Below are positions 26,301-33,075 of a DNA stretch of 64,000 nt, piece after piece. Source of the stretch: Cyclina sinensis (lineage: Eukaryota; Mollusca; Bivalvia; Venerida; Veneridae). Below the pieces are notes generated by a model that made no database searches, had not been told where the DNA came from, and saw only the letters and a list, made by a program, of their open reading frames with translations. How positions within the stretch are numbered: the first letter of the stretch is position 1; each line of letters opens with the position of its first letter. Position numbers and translations under genes: made by a program. Location of the stretch: NCBI GenBank assembly GCA_012932295.1, contig JAAONU010000006.1:29786882-29850881 (forward strand), read 5' to 3'.

Positions 26301-26570
26301 CTGTTGCATAGCACAAAGCCTGGGGTACCGTTGTACAGCACGAAACTAAAGAAAAATACGAAGCGCCGGAAAGAGACTATCAGTGACGGAAACCTCCGAT
26401 ACGTTCGTTTGCTTACGCCGAATACACGCGAAAACCGTTGGATGCACACCACTTGGCATCACCTGCCAGAGTACAAGGATAAAAATATCGTGGACAACTG
26501 GAGCTCTCACTACATCCGACCACATGAGCCAATTCCCAGGCATTTTGTCATACATCCCGACTGGGGATAA
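5037..26570 (+). CDS. Unrecognised conserved-type protein, eight coding exons, frame break in exon 7
   Basis: Coding exons: 5037-5312, 15677-15733, 19787-19886, 20389-20475, 20863-21059, 21375-21588, 25578-25690, 26312-26570. All acceptors are AG and all donors GT, and every phase matches (0,0,1,1,0,1,2). Summed length is 1,303 nt, which is 432 codons plus 7 nt. The excess 7 nt matches a local duplication in exon 7 that shifts the frame (see that exon). Predicted 431 residues without it. The N-terminus is charged and soluble, the middle is rich in Pro, Arg and Lys and probably disordered. Exon 6 carries two copies of a motif LLPDA-x5-7-WM-x2-A about 44 residues apart, and the C-terminus is rich in aromatic and His residues (ends HPDWG). 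No signal peptide or membrane segment. I do not recognise the family. The LLPDA/WM motif loosely recalls the vertebrate C4orf17 protein from memory only. Exon structure is solid, function unknown. Confidence 0.8.
5313..7690 (+). other. First part of intron 1
   Basis: Intronic AT-rich DNA. A tRNA-like T-arm (GGTTTGAACCC) lies at about 6,330-6,350, reading as a T-arm on the minus strand next to a purine-rich tract; it is probably a decayed tRNA-derived element. A two-copy direct repeat of about 57 bp (core CAGATTTCTTCAGAC) lies at about 7,012-7,107. No exon was recognised here. Confidence 0.4.
7692..7778 (+). CDS. Candidate alternative first coding exon
   Basis: An ATG at 7692 opens 29 codons (MVLPYELRSEHEWDPKIPKF, then Pro-rich residues ending PPIYM) that stop exactly at an ATG/GTAACC donor in phase 0. 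This is the same phase as exon 1, so the exon could splice to exon 2 at 15677 in frame. The codon use and proline/charged composition resemble the known exons and not the flanking AT-rich DNA. It would give the protein a different N-terminus from a second promoter inside intron 1. The longer open frame starting at 7641 reads through an AT-rich leader and is less likely to be the start. No transcript evidence is available. Confidence 0.5.
7779..9310 (+). other. Intron 1, unique part
   Basis: AT-rich intronic sequence between the candidate alternative first exon and the minisatellite. Open frames here are short, and none has paired splice sites with a coherent protein. Confidence 0.4.
9311..13985 (+). 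repeat. 4.7-kb minisatellite with about 30-32-bp monomers and 61-bp dimers
   Basis: Tandem array of a monomer of about 31 bp, consensus TTGATTAGAAGTAACAAAGG plus CTAGAAACCGTG. From about 9,830 to 12,400 it is mostly organised as 61-bp dimers in which a TAGAAACAGTGT-type monomer alternates with one containing ACAAGTACTTGT. Several blocks (10,013-10,250 and 10,620-10,970) are almost identical dimers in register at 61 bp, so they expanded recently. The outer parts (9,311-9,830 and 12,400-13,985) consist of diverged simple monomers. Minus-strand open frames across the array (repeating CYF/LLLL patterns) are by-products of the repeat. Confidence 0.95.
13986..15277 (+). other. Intron 1, 3' part
   Basis: AT-rich intron sequence between the minisatellite and the SINE. 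A 100-codon minus-strand open frame at 14,518-14,820 has no recognisable motif and no supporting splice sites. Confidence 0.35.
15278..15545 (+). mobile_element. tRNA-Thr-derived SINE
   Basis: Positions 15278-15350 fold as a tRNA-like head. The anticodon arm has stem CTGGA/TCCAG and loop CTGGTAA (anticodon GGT, Thr), the T-arm contains GTTCGATCC, but the acceptor stem has two mismatches (GGATCAG against CTCCTCC). There is no tRNA 3' end; the sequence runs on into a non-tRNA body with the phrase GATGAGACGTTAAACCGAGG. From memory, a phrase of this kind lies in a central domain shared by several metazoan SINE families (possibly Nin-DC); that subfamily label is uncertain. The 3' limit is approximate. 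The element lies 130 bp before exon 2, inside intron 1. Confidence 0.7.
15677..15733 (+). CDS. Coding exon 2 of the unrecognised plus-strand gene
   Basis: A 57-nt exon between TTTTTCAG and the CAG/GTATGT donor, phase 0 on both sides. It encodes GFPRKRETVEDLMLSPRNQ. Being symmetrical, it could be skipped without a frame change. Both splice sites are near consensus. Confidence 0.8.
15734..17524 (+). other. Intron 2, 5' part
   Basis: AT-rich intronic sequence with no recognised exon or element. Confidence 0.35.
17525..17596 (+). tRNA. tRNA-His (anticodon GTG)
   Basis: A complete cloverleaf without intron: acceptor stem GCCGTGA pairs perfectly with TCACGGC; D-arm GTATAGTGGTTAGTAC; anticodon stem TCGCG/CGCGA around loop TTGTGGC with anticodon GTG at 17558-17560; T-arm CCAGG-TTCGAAT-CCTGG; discriminator A at 17596. 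The extra 5' G of mature tRNA-His is normally added after transcription, and no genomic G precedes position 17525. The A box (in the D-arm) and B box (GGTTCGAATCC) are intact, so RNA polymerase III transcription is expected. A T-run follows at about 17,634. The gene sits in sense orientation within intron 2 of the plus-strand gene. It decodes CAC and CAU codons. Confidence 0.97.
17597..18750 (+). other. Intron 2 between the tRNA gene and the inverted-repeat element
   Basis: AT-rich intronic DNA. A partial tRNA-like B box on the minus strand near 17,985-18,005 (GAGTTCGATCC) may be the remnant of another tRNA-derived element, but no cloverleaf could be built. A short CAA repeat lies at about 18,325-18,340. 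Confidence 0.35.
18751..19100. mobile_element. 350-bp MITE-like element with 22-bp terminal inverted repeats
   Basis: Positions 18751-18772 (starting CTTTAAAGCGACTGACTCAC) are the perfect inverted complement of 19079-19100. The outer eight bases, CTTTAAAG, are themselves palindromic. TAA precedes the left end and TAG follows the right end, so a TA target duplication is possible but not secure. The interior has no coding frame. It contains a B-box-like GGTTCGAATC on the minus strand at about 18,888-18,900. Superfamily not assigned. Confidence 0.75.
19101..19786 (+). other. Intron 2, 3' part
   Basis: AT-rich intronic DNA leading to the acceptor of exon 3 (TTTCCAG). Short open frames on both strands have no coherent protein and no paired splice sites. 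Confidence 0.35.
19787..19886 (+). CDS. Coding exon 3 of the unrecognised plus-strand gene
   Basis: A 100-nt exon between TTTCCAG and the GATG/GTGAGT donor. It enters in phase 0 and leaves one base (G). It encodes IFNRWKIPDRLLESAPPGPG followed by EKRLTSPPTSEVD, which is proline-rich toward its end. The terminal G can pair in frame with exon 4 (GCG, Ala) or directly with exon 5 (GTG, Val). Confidence 0.8.
20389..20475 (+). CDS. Probable cassette exon 4 of the unrecognised plus-strand gene
   Basis: It starts after ATGTCTAG and is open as SVHVPSVPPTPAKVPDHTKQ followed by TVEPSNIT. For the frame to continue into exon 5 the exon must end in phase 1, and the only GT that allows this is ACGA/GTGTCC at 20476, a weak donor. 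The stronger-looking GTGAGC (20483) and GTGAGT (20492) donors nearby give a stop codon or the wrong phase. With the chosen donor the exon is 87 nt, a multiple of three with phase 1 on both sides, so it may be an optional cassette. Exon 3 to exon 5 joining is also in frame. Confidence 0.55.
20863..21059 (+). CDS. Coding exon 5 of the unrecognised plus-strand gene
   Basis: A 197-nt exon between CATTTTCAG and the ACC/GTGAGT donor. It begins with two bases completing a codon and ends in phase 0. It encodes a basic, Pro/Ser/Arg-rich, probably disordered segment (PNIKLKTTPIPRLESRNGLQ and onward to KKTPQVDT). A CAG/GTTGAC site nine bases earlier is an in-frame alternative donor. Confidence 0.8.
21375..21588 (+). 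CDS. Coding exon 6, with a repeated LLPDA/WM motif
   Basis: A 214-nt exon between GTCTTCAG and the GATG/GTAAAA donor, in phase 0 and out phase 1. It encodes two related helical segments: LLPDAVPQAAEWMKHADKAD followed by KQV, and LLPDAKDTVEKWMKDATED with its KQV-like continuation (RQV) supplied by exon 7. The copies start about 44 residues apart. The pattern suggests an internally duplicated alpha-helical domain, the most structured part of the protein. An upstream open frame at 21348 runs through the polypyrimidine tract and is not used. Confidence 0.85.
21589..22795 (+). other. Intron 6 before the C-rich minisatellite
   Basis: AT-rich intronic DNA with no exon or element recognised. Confidence 0.4.
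22796..23366 (+). repeat. C-rich minisatellite, about 30-bp unit
   Basis: About nineteen units of approximately 30 bp with consensus CCCTTATCTCCACATGCCAA plus CCCCTCCATT, some with an extra CCCCCAA segment. The plus strand is almost free of G except for the ATGCC in each unit, a strong strand asymmetry. The open frames in several phases (repeating HANPSIPLSP and its shifts) are products of the repeat; their flanks show no splice sites or start context of a real gene. Confidence 0.95.
23367..25577 (+). other. Intron 6, 3' part
   Basis: AT-rich intronic DNA up to the acceptor at 25,577. No exon or recognised mobile element. Confidence 0.4.
25578..25690 (+). pseudogene. Coding exon 7, frame broken by a short duplication
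   Basis: An exon between CCTTTCAG and the GAAGA/GTAAGT donor. The first part reads ERQVALNFFNSLAGGQLMG in the frame set by exon 6. The second part, TVRENVLKEVLNTLEE, is clearly coding but sits one base out of frame. At the junction, GACAGT occurs at 25636-25641 and again at 25643-25648, as if seven bases had been duplicated. Ignoring the extra seven bases joins the two parts smoothly and makes the exon end in phase 2, exactly what exon 8 requires. As it stands the frame ends at TAA 25676-25678, removing about 100 C-terminal residues. This could be an allele, a recent mutation or a sequencing error; the rest of the gene is intact. Confidence 0.75.
26312..26570 (+). CDS. Coding exon 8 (last) of the unrecognised plus-strand gene
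   Basis: It starts after GTTGCATAG, takes one base to complete an Asp codon with the GA left by exon 7, and runs 85 codons to TAA at 26568-26570. The product is basic then aromatic/His-rich (NRWMHTTWHHLPEYK, then HYIRPHEPIPRHFVIHPDWG at the C-terminus), dense and conserved-looking. An ORF starting at 26304 simply reads into the intron. Confidence 0.8.
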
Positions 26571-28395
26571 CTAACGTTATCTAATATCTAGCTGTTGCGT
26601 TCTTTATTTCTAGACTTTTTCTTTTGAAAGAACATTTTAACATTTCAAACTGTTTATCGTCTTATAATTCTATGTCTTATCATTTATGCCTGACTTGAAC
26701 ATGAACGTTAGAAAGACGTGTTTTATGTATCTCTTAGATATGACCGAAACTTTCGTTTTTTCATGTATGTTTAAGACGAAATATTTCCAGTCATGAAAAA
26801 AAAACTCCAACACAGTAATATTAAACCGTTATTGTTGTATTTTTTATGAAATGAAGAACATTGGCAGTGCGTCTATTCCAAGTTGACGTTGTGTTGTTTT
26901 TTTTTTTTTGCCGATTGCGTCACATTTTTTGTATTAATTTATTGACATTGGTACTTTGGCTCAAAGCCAATATAGCGACAGCAGCATATAACCAAAGCCA
27001 AACAGTGACGGAAAAATGAGAGCAAAATGCGTGTTTCTTTTCCATCAAAGTACATTAAGTTTTCATATGGAAAATGTATACAGCCTTTTGAATTCAAGCA
27101 TTTAAAATCTACAGCGTACACGGATCTATGTTAGGAGACTACTGTCTTTTGAAATACCATATACATGTATATATCAAGAAGCAGAGTGTGTTTATTTTAA
27201 TGTGTAGTGTATTTAATTAGTAAATTATTTATTTTTTATATTTTTCTTAAAGTAAACAGAGTGTGGCTTAATGCTTAGAAAAATAATTCTTTGGTACTAA
27301 TGACATTATGTTGTTGTTGTTTTTTCTACAGAAGAAGCCAATTGCGTTTAAACATTGTTTATTTATGACTGAACATGATGACTTATTAATATAAATGATA
27401 TCTGACATTTGGAACTACTTTTTAGCATGATAATTTCAAATGGCAAATTAATTCACAGCAACACCAAAAAGTACTGTCACCACAAATACCACATTTATTT
27501 TGTTGTTGAATTGTTAAGTACTTTCCTTGCAGATACATGTGGGTTAAATATGTGTACAAAAGTATTTAAATACAAAAACATTTTAATGAACCGAAGACCA
27601 TGATATTTTGGTCTTGTTTTTAAATATCAAGTGTTGAACAATTGTGTTTCTACACTGCCACTGATGATTGTATGTTTTGTTCTTTTCAGCACGTGAATTT
27701 CGTGCACATGGATTGTCTTCACTGAATACTGAGCTACACCAGTCACAGCTATTTATAATAATGTACATGTATATATTTTGTTTTATTATGGTGTAAATGT
27801 ATTGTAAGCCAGTCTGTTAAACATCTAACACTTTCTTCAAGAAGAGCGGATGTGATAAAATGCTGTCGTCTGGTTTATAACAAATCTGAGTAAAAGAATT
27901 AATTGGAAAGATGTTAGCTTAGCCTATTCTTTATAAATTTATCTTTATTTTGATATTTCTTTATATTGCCCTTCAGTTTTGCTGTATTCAAAGAACACTG
28001 TGATATTGTATCTCTTGTTATAATGGTTTGAATTTTTAGAATATATTTTATTCCTTTTCATTTGTTCATTTTTTAGTTCTGTATATTTCTGTCATCTTAG
28101 TTATTCGATCCTCAATATCTCAACTCACTGATTTTTTACTTTCTGAGCACTACACTTTTTTCACTTAAACTGACATATTCTTTTGAAATAAAAAACTGCT
28201 TTTATTTCTGACACTCCCACGTGTTAGAAAAAAAACTTGACAAAAATATGTACACTTTCTTTCAAGCCATTTCAATGAACAAAATGCCGTAGTAACGCTT
28301 TCAAAACACACACTCACACACACACATGGACACACATACTTACCGGTACTGAAAAATTGTGTACGATATCTGCATGTTTTGTGTATTTAAAGCAT
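26571..28395 (+). other. 3' UTR and downstream flank of the plus-strand gene
   Basis: AT-rich, non-coding. The 3' UTR must begin at 26571. An AATAAA at 28187-28192 followed by an A-run is one possible polyadenylation signal, but its distance makes it uncertain. A short CA repeat lies at about 28,305-28,325. No other gene is seen. Confidence 0.4.
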
Positions 28396-29040
28396 TTACG
28401 CCATCTGAACAAGTAAGAATATTGCCAAGCAATAAAAGTCCCCTACCGGTAAGGGCATTGTCATACTAAGCAGCATCGTCGGTGACCCCCGGTACATATT
28501 CCGCACAACTACATTATGAACCGTAGATAAATAGAGTGAAACGGAATAGATCGAACGTGGGTTTCCGACGATGACTAAACAGAACCAATATTCTAATATT
28601 GACAGTAAGTTAGCTGAAATCAATAGTTTGTTGTTAATGATAGATGAATAGCTGTAAGACTTGACTAAAGTTGTATAGGTTCTGTATAAATTCAAAAGTC
28701 ATGGGAAGAAAAACACTCATTATATTTTAGAGAATAAAAAATTTGCTATATTTTCTAAGTAAAAAGGGGCACAATTTTGTCAATAAGGGTAAGAGATATG
28801 GAACATATTGTGTAAATAATAATAACACCAACAAAGTTTGTATAAAGTCTCAATCAAATGCATCAATAGACTCCAGAAATATTCAATTAGGAAATGTAGA
28901 TTTTTGGCAAATTTTTATGACAATATTCCAAGTACTTTTTGAATTATCACAGGATCCAGTTTTTGCAGATGGTCTGACTGCAGACAGATGGAGGGCAAAC
29001 CTATAGTCCCCCCCAGTGAACCAGTAGGGGACTCATAAAA
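28396..29040 (+). mobile_element. Degraded repeat elements with AGTCCCC/GGGGACT terminal hairpin
   Basis: At 29005-29011 and 29027-29033, AGTCCCC and GGGGACT form a 7-bp hairpin followed by CATAAAA, preceded by CTGACTGCAGACAGATGG. This is the 3'-end layout of the tandem-core elements described elsewhere in the window. The AAAGGGGCACAATTTTGTCA at about 28,767 matches the core phrase of the 62-63 kb element. A related end in the opposite direction (TACCGGTAGGGGACTTTTAT on the minus strand, about 28,435-28,455) suggests a second, inverted remnant. Open frames here are AT-rich by-products. Confidence 0.55.
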
Positions 29041-29494
29041 TTATCCAAAACTAATGAAGGAGGCAAACATTAAAGAAACCTAAACTGTCTGTTCTTAGTA
29101 ATCCAAATTCTTTTTATCCTATGTTTTCCCTGAAACACGACATGGTTGCTTCTAGTCAACTGCATGGTTACAGTTATAATTTAATAGAAGTGGATATGAG
29201 GGATGAAAATTCAACAAAAATTTTCAATAAAAAAAAAACTTTTCATTTAATGCACTGTTATAAATTCTGGCCTCAACTGAGCCAAAGGCAATAACCTGTC
29301 CTTACCCATTTGTTAAAATTTGAAACACTTGAAGGGGTATACCCTTCAATTAATCGGTGATACACTGCATCCTGGCTATTCTCTATAAAATGAATAGAAA
29401 TTGAATATAATGTTCAAAAAATGTTTCCTCACTAAGAAGTTTTCATTTGTAATAAACAGGTATCCAGCCGAAATGTGAACAACAACAACTGATA

Positions 29495-29934
29495 TAACAA
29501 GAGTGCCATGATGCCCCTAAATCGCTCACCTGAGTCTTATTGCTCAAGATGCAAGTATCGTAATTGAAATAGAGTTACGGTTGTGGGCAATTAAAGATAG
29601 TTGTGGTTCTTGTACATTGCATTTCCTTTCACTGTGGTTGACAATTTTATGAAGTTGCACTGAATACCAAGCATTAGTTTTCGAAATTGCTCCAGACAAG
29701 GAAAACCAACAAAGGGCAATAACTCTGCAAATGCTGAAGATGGAGTTATAATTCTTGAATGCCGCACTTCCTGTCATTGTGCTTGACCATTGTAAGAAGT
29801 TGCACTGAATTCCAAGCATTACTTTTCAAGTTATATTCTGGATGAGTAAAATGCAACTGACCACCCAACCAACCACTAGGTGCATGTGACTCATATATTA
29901 CCCCTTAACTTCATTTAGGGTGAGGGGGTATAAC
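29495..29934 (+). mobile_element. Tandem-core element, chimeric: CGCTCACCTGAG 5' end, two 145-bp units
   Basis: It opens with ACAAGAGTGCCATGATGCCC and ATCGCTCACCTGAG, the same 5' end as the element at 48.4 kb. The core is two 145-bp units (TGCACTGAAT at 29,656 and 29,801) belonging to the family at 32.2 kb. It ends with CTGACCACCCAACCAACCAC and a TACCCC/GGGGTA hairpin at 29899-29930 followed by TAAC, an end of the 32.2-kb type. Confidence 0.7.
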
Positions 29935-30092
29935 AAGGGCAATAACCCTGTGAAGTTTGAAGGCTCTTGCTCAACTGAAATTTAAACAGAACAGAAATGA
30001 AATCTGACAGACAGGCAGGCAGACAGACATCCATGGACAGGGCAAAAACAGTATGTCTCCATCAGAAGTGTGGGGTTGGGGTGGAGACATAA
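29935..30092 (+). mobile_element. 3' end fragment of a tandem-core element, 9-bp terminal hairpin
   Basis: ATGTCTCCA (30053-30061) and TGGAGACAT (30082-30090) form a perfect 9-bp stem followed by AAC, preceded by the GAC-rich stretch CTGACAGACAGGCAGGCAGA at 30,005-30,024. The 5' part is missing or merged with the preceding element. Confidence 0.6.
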
Positions 30093-30109
30093 CAATGAAC
30101 AAATGAAGG

Positions 30110-30695
30110 TCTAGCCCTTGGTGTTTAAGAGCTGCAGATCTTTTAAGTTTTCCCGATATAAGTTTTTGTGTAAAATTAAATGACCCCCTCCCCCCCCCCG
30201 GTAGGGCTAGTTTTGACCCCATGATCATGATTTGAACAACATGGTAGAGGTTCTCTAGACAATGCTACATACAAAATATCTATAAGCTATATGCCTTGTG
30301 GTTTCTGACAAAATTTTTAAAACTTTTTCTTATATAACTCTATGTAAAACAAGTGACCCCGGGGCAGGGCCATTTTTGACTCGTGTCATTATTTGAACAA
30401 ACTTGGTAGAGGTCCACTAGACAATGCTGCACACCAAATATCTAAACTCTAGGCCTTGTGGTTTCTGACAAGGAAATTTTTAAAGTTTTTCCTTTACTAC
30501 TCTATGTAAAACATATGTGACCCCTCGGGCAGGACATTTTTGACCCAGGGACTTTGAATCGAACAAACCTGAAAGAGGTTCACTAGACAATGTGCAGTGG
30601 TTTCAGAGGAGATGTTGTTTAAATGAAAAGTTGAAGACAGACGGATGGACAACAGACAAAGACCAATCAGAAAAGCTTACCTTGAGCACTATTAC
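30110..30695 (+). mobile_element. Tandem-core element, about 165-bp units with TGACCCC phrase
   Basis: Three units of roughly 165 bp share GTGACCCC...GGGCAGG...TTTTTGAC, CACTAGACAATGC and CCTTGTGGTTTCTGACA (starts near 30,180, 30,350 and 30,513). The 3' end has the GAC-rich stretch GAAGACAGACGGATGGAC and AATCAGAAAAGCTTACCTTG, matching the end of the 48.4-kb element; its terminal hairpin is truncated. Confidence 0.65.
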
Positions 30696-32214
30696 ATGGA
30701 ATGCATGTATATACAGTTTACAAGGCTGTGTTTTTTTTTGGACTGGAATCTAGACACTGAGTAACAATTCAGTACCATTCAGTGTATTACAAAGGCAATG
30801 GAATGCTCTCAAATTTAGGGAATGCCTCTTAAATTCTGTAATGTCTCTTAGAAATACAGGAATGAATTTTTCAGTATAGCTCTTTACTTCTAACTAAATG
30901 TCTTGCCTATGAAATAATAATTTAAACTGAAAGGACACCAACAACAACAACATTACTGCTGGAATGAGAAATAAAAATGAAAATATTTACTACCTACTTT
31001 TATACATTTATTTTTCACTCAATAGAAATACCATATTAAATTCATACAAAGAAAACCCTTCTTAATGGACAAGGAAACATACTGAAATGTATATACTGAA
31101 AGAACTTATTCATCTAAAATGTCATAAATTTACAGCAAAAACAAAAAATGTACATCATCAAAATCTATGTCCATGATTGAGTTAGGATTAATGACCTAGG
31201 GTATTTAAATTAAACTCACCAAAAATTTTCTCTACCAAAAGGCAGTTAAGTCAAAAGTAATTGACATTTCTACAAATGGAAGTATAACAATCTCCTAAAC
31301 CAATATATATATGATATACAATGAACTCATAACAATTTTAAAATTTGACCAACATAACTGATTACTTTTTAAGGTCTGAATGGCCATAATCTTACAATTA
31401 AAATAAATTTGAAGTTTTTATAGTTTTACAAGTATATGAGAGTGTAAGCCATATGTTTCATTTTACCAGAATTCATTTCTGTTTTCACTGATTCTGGCAA
31501 GGGGTGAAAATGCCTGCTGCATGAATTAACACTAAGAACAAAAACCTCATGACAAAATGGTGAAATACACATAGATACAAATACTGTTTAGAAACCAGGA
31601 AGAACAAGATTATTGAACACACCAGAAAGCCTTTAAAGAAAAACAAACTGTTAAAGTTTTAGAAGCCTAATATAACTTTTCTGCAGATCCAAAAAGTTAA
31701 TTTTGCTAGGAACGACACTACAGTCACTATTTTATGCTTTATAAGATATTTCCATCTTGAAAGGTAAAAATTTGGGCCATTATCAAAGGCATCAGAATGA
31801 GAAACACATGTATTTTTTTAAATAACAATCCATATTCTAAAATGGATGAAAGTGAAATACATTTCACTGTTCTGTATTATGATTAGCACCTTTGATTTTA
31901 TAATACATTTTTTTCAAGTTTTTTTCTTTCCACTATTTTTTAAACTATACTGTACATGTATACAGATATATATATTTATATAATGTGCTGTTTAATAATT
32001 AGTCAAGGGAGACAATACTGTGAATCAATTCTGTGCAGAAAGGGAAGTAAAGTGTTACCTGATCATGAACGGAAAAATTAATGACAAGCAAGCTTTTTTT
32101 TTAACATAAGACTTTTTTTATAGTGTGAATTTTAACATTGCAAATTTTGATACACCATGTTTCTTTTGAACAGAAAAAGTATATGTACATTTGTAAGAAC
32201 TACAGCTATCACTA
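30696..32214. other. AT-rich DNA, possibly distal 3' flank of stomatin
   Basis: No coding exon, RNA gene or recognisable repeat end. On the minus strand several AATAAA-like strings occur (for example near 31,008), which could terminate a long stomatin 3' UTR, but this cannot be decided from sequence. Confidence 0.3.
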
Positions 32215-33075
32215 CATGTAATTAATACCCCCGCAAGACTGCTTTGGAACTGAGGAAGTTATTAGTAACAGAATACTTAGTAAAAGAATTGAAATAGAGT
32301 TATGGTTGTGCGCAATTAAAGGAAGTTGTGGTTCTTGTATGTTGCATTTCCTGTCATTGTGCTTGACCATTGTATGAAGTTGCACTGAATTCAAACCAGT
32401 AGTTTCAAAGTTCTGTTCAGGACAAGTAAAACCAACAAAAGGCAATAACTGTGCAAATACTGAAGATACAATTATAGCTCTTCTCTACTGCACATTCACT
32501 CATTGTTCTTGACCACTAAATGAAGTTGCATTGAATTCCAACCAGTAGTTTTCAAATTATGCTCCAGACAAGGAAATCCAACAAAGGGCAATAATTCTGC
32601 AAATAGTGAAGATGGAGTTATAGGTCTTGTAAACTGCACTTCTTGTCATTGTGCTTGATCACTGTATGAAGTTGCACTGAATTCCAACCAGTAGTTTTCA
32701 AGTAATGCTCAGGAAAAGGAAAACCAACAAAGGGCAATAACTCTGCAAATAGTGAAGATGGAGTTATGATTCTTGAACACAGCACTTCCTCTTATTGTGC
32801 TTGACCACTGTATGAAGTTGCACTGAATTCCAACCATTATTTTTCAAGTTATGTTCCTGACAAGGAAAACCAATAAATAGCAATAACTCTGCAAATAGTG
32901 AAGATGGAATTATAATTCTTGAACACTGCACTTTCTCTCACTGTGCTTGACCACTGTAAGAAGTTGCATTGAATTCCAACTCTTAAGTTATGCTCCAGAC
33001 AAGGAATGGCCTGACCGACCAACCGACCACTGAGTGACTCCTATATACCTCCCCAAACTTTGTTTCGGGGGTATA
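32215..33075 (+). mobile_element. Tandem-core element with five 146-bp units
   Basis: It opens with AACTACAGC... and TAATACCCCCGC and closes with TATACCTCCCCAAACTTTG then TTTCGGGGGTATAAT, so the ends are inverted and the 3' end can form a hairpin. TGCACTGAAT (or TGCATTGAAT) recurs at 32,381, 32,527, 32,673, 32,819 and 32,965, an exact 146-bp spacing. A GAC-rich stretch (CTGACCGACCAACCGACCAC) lies at 33,011-33,030, just before the terminal hairpin. Confidence 0.8.
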
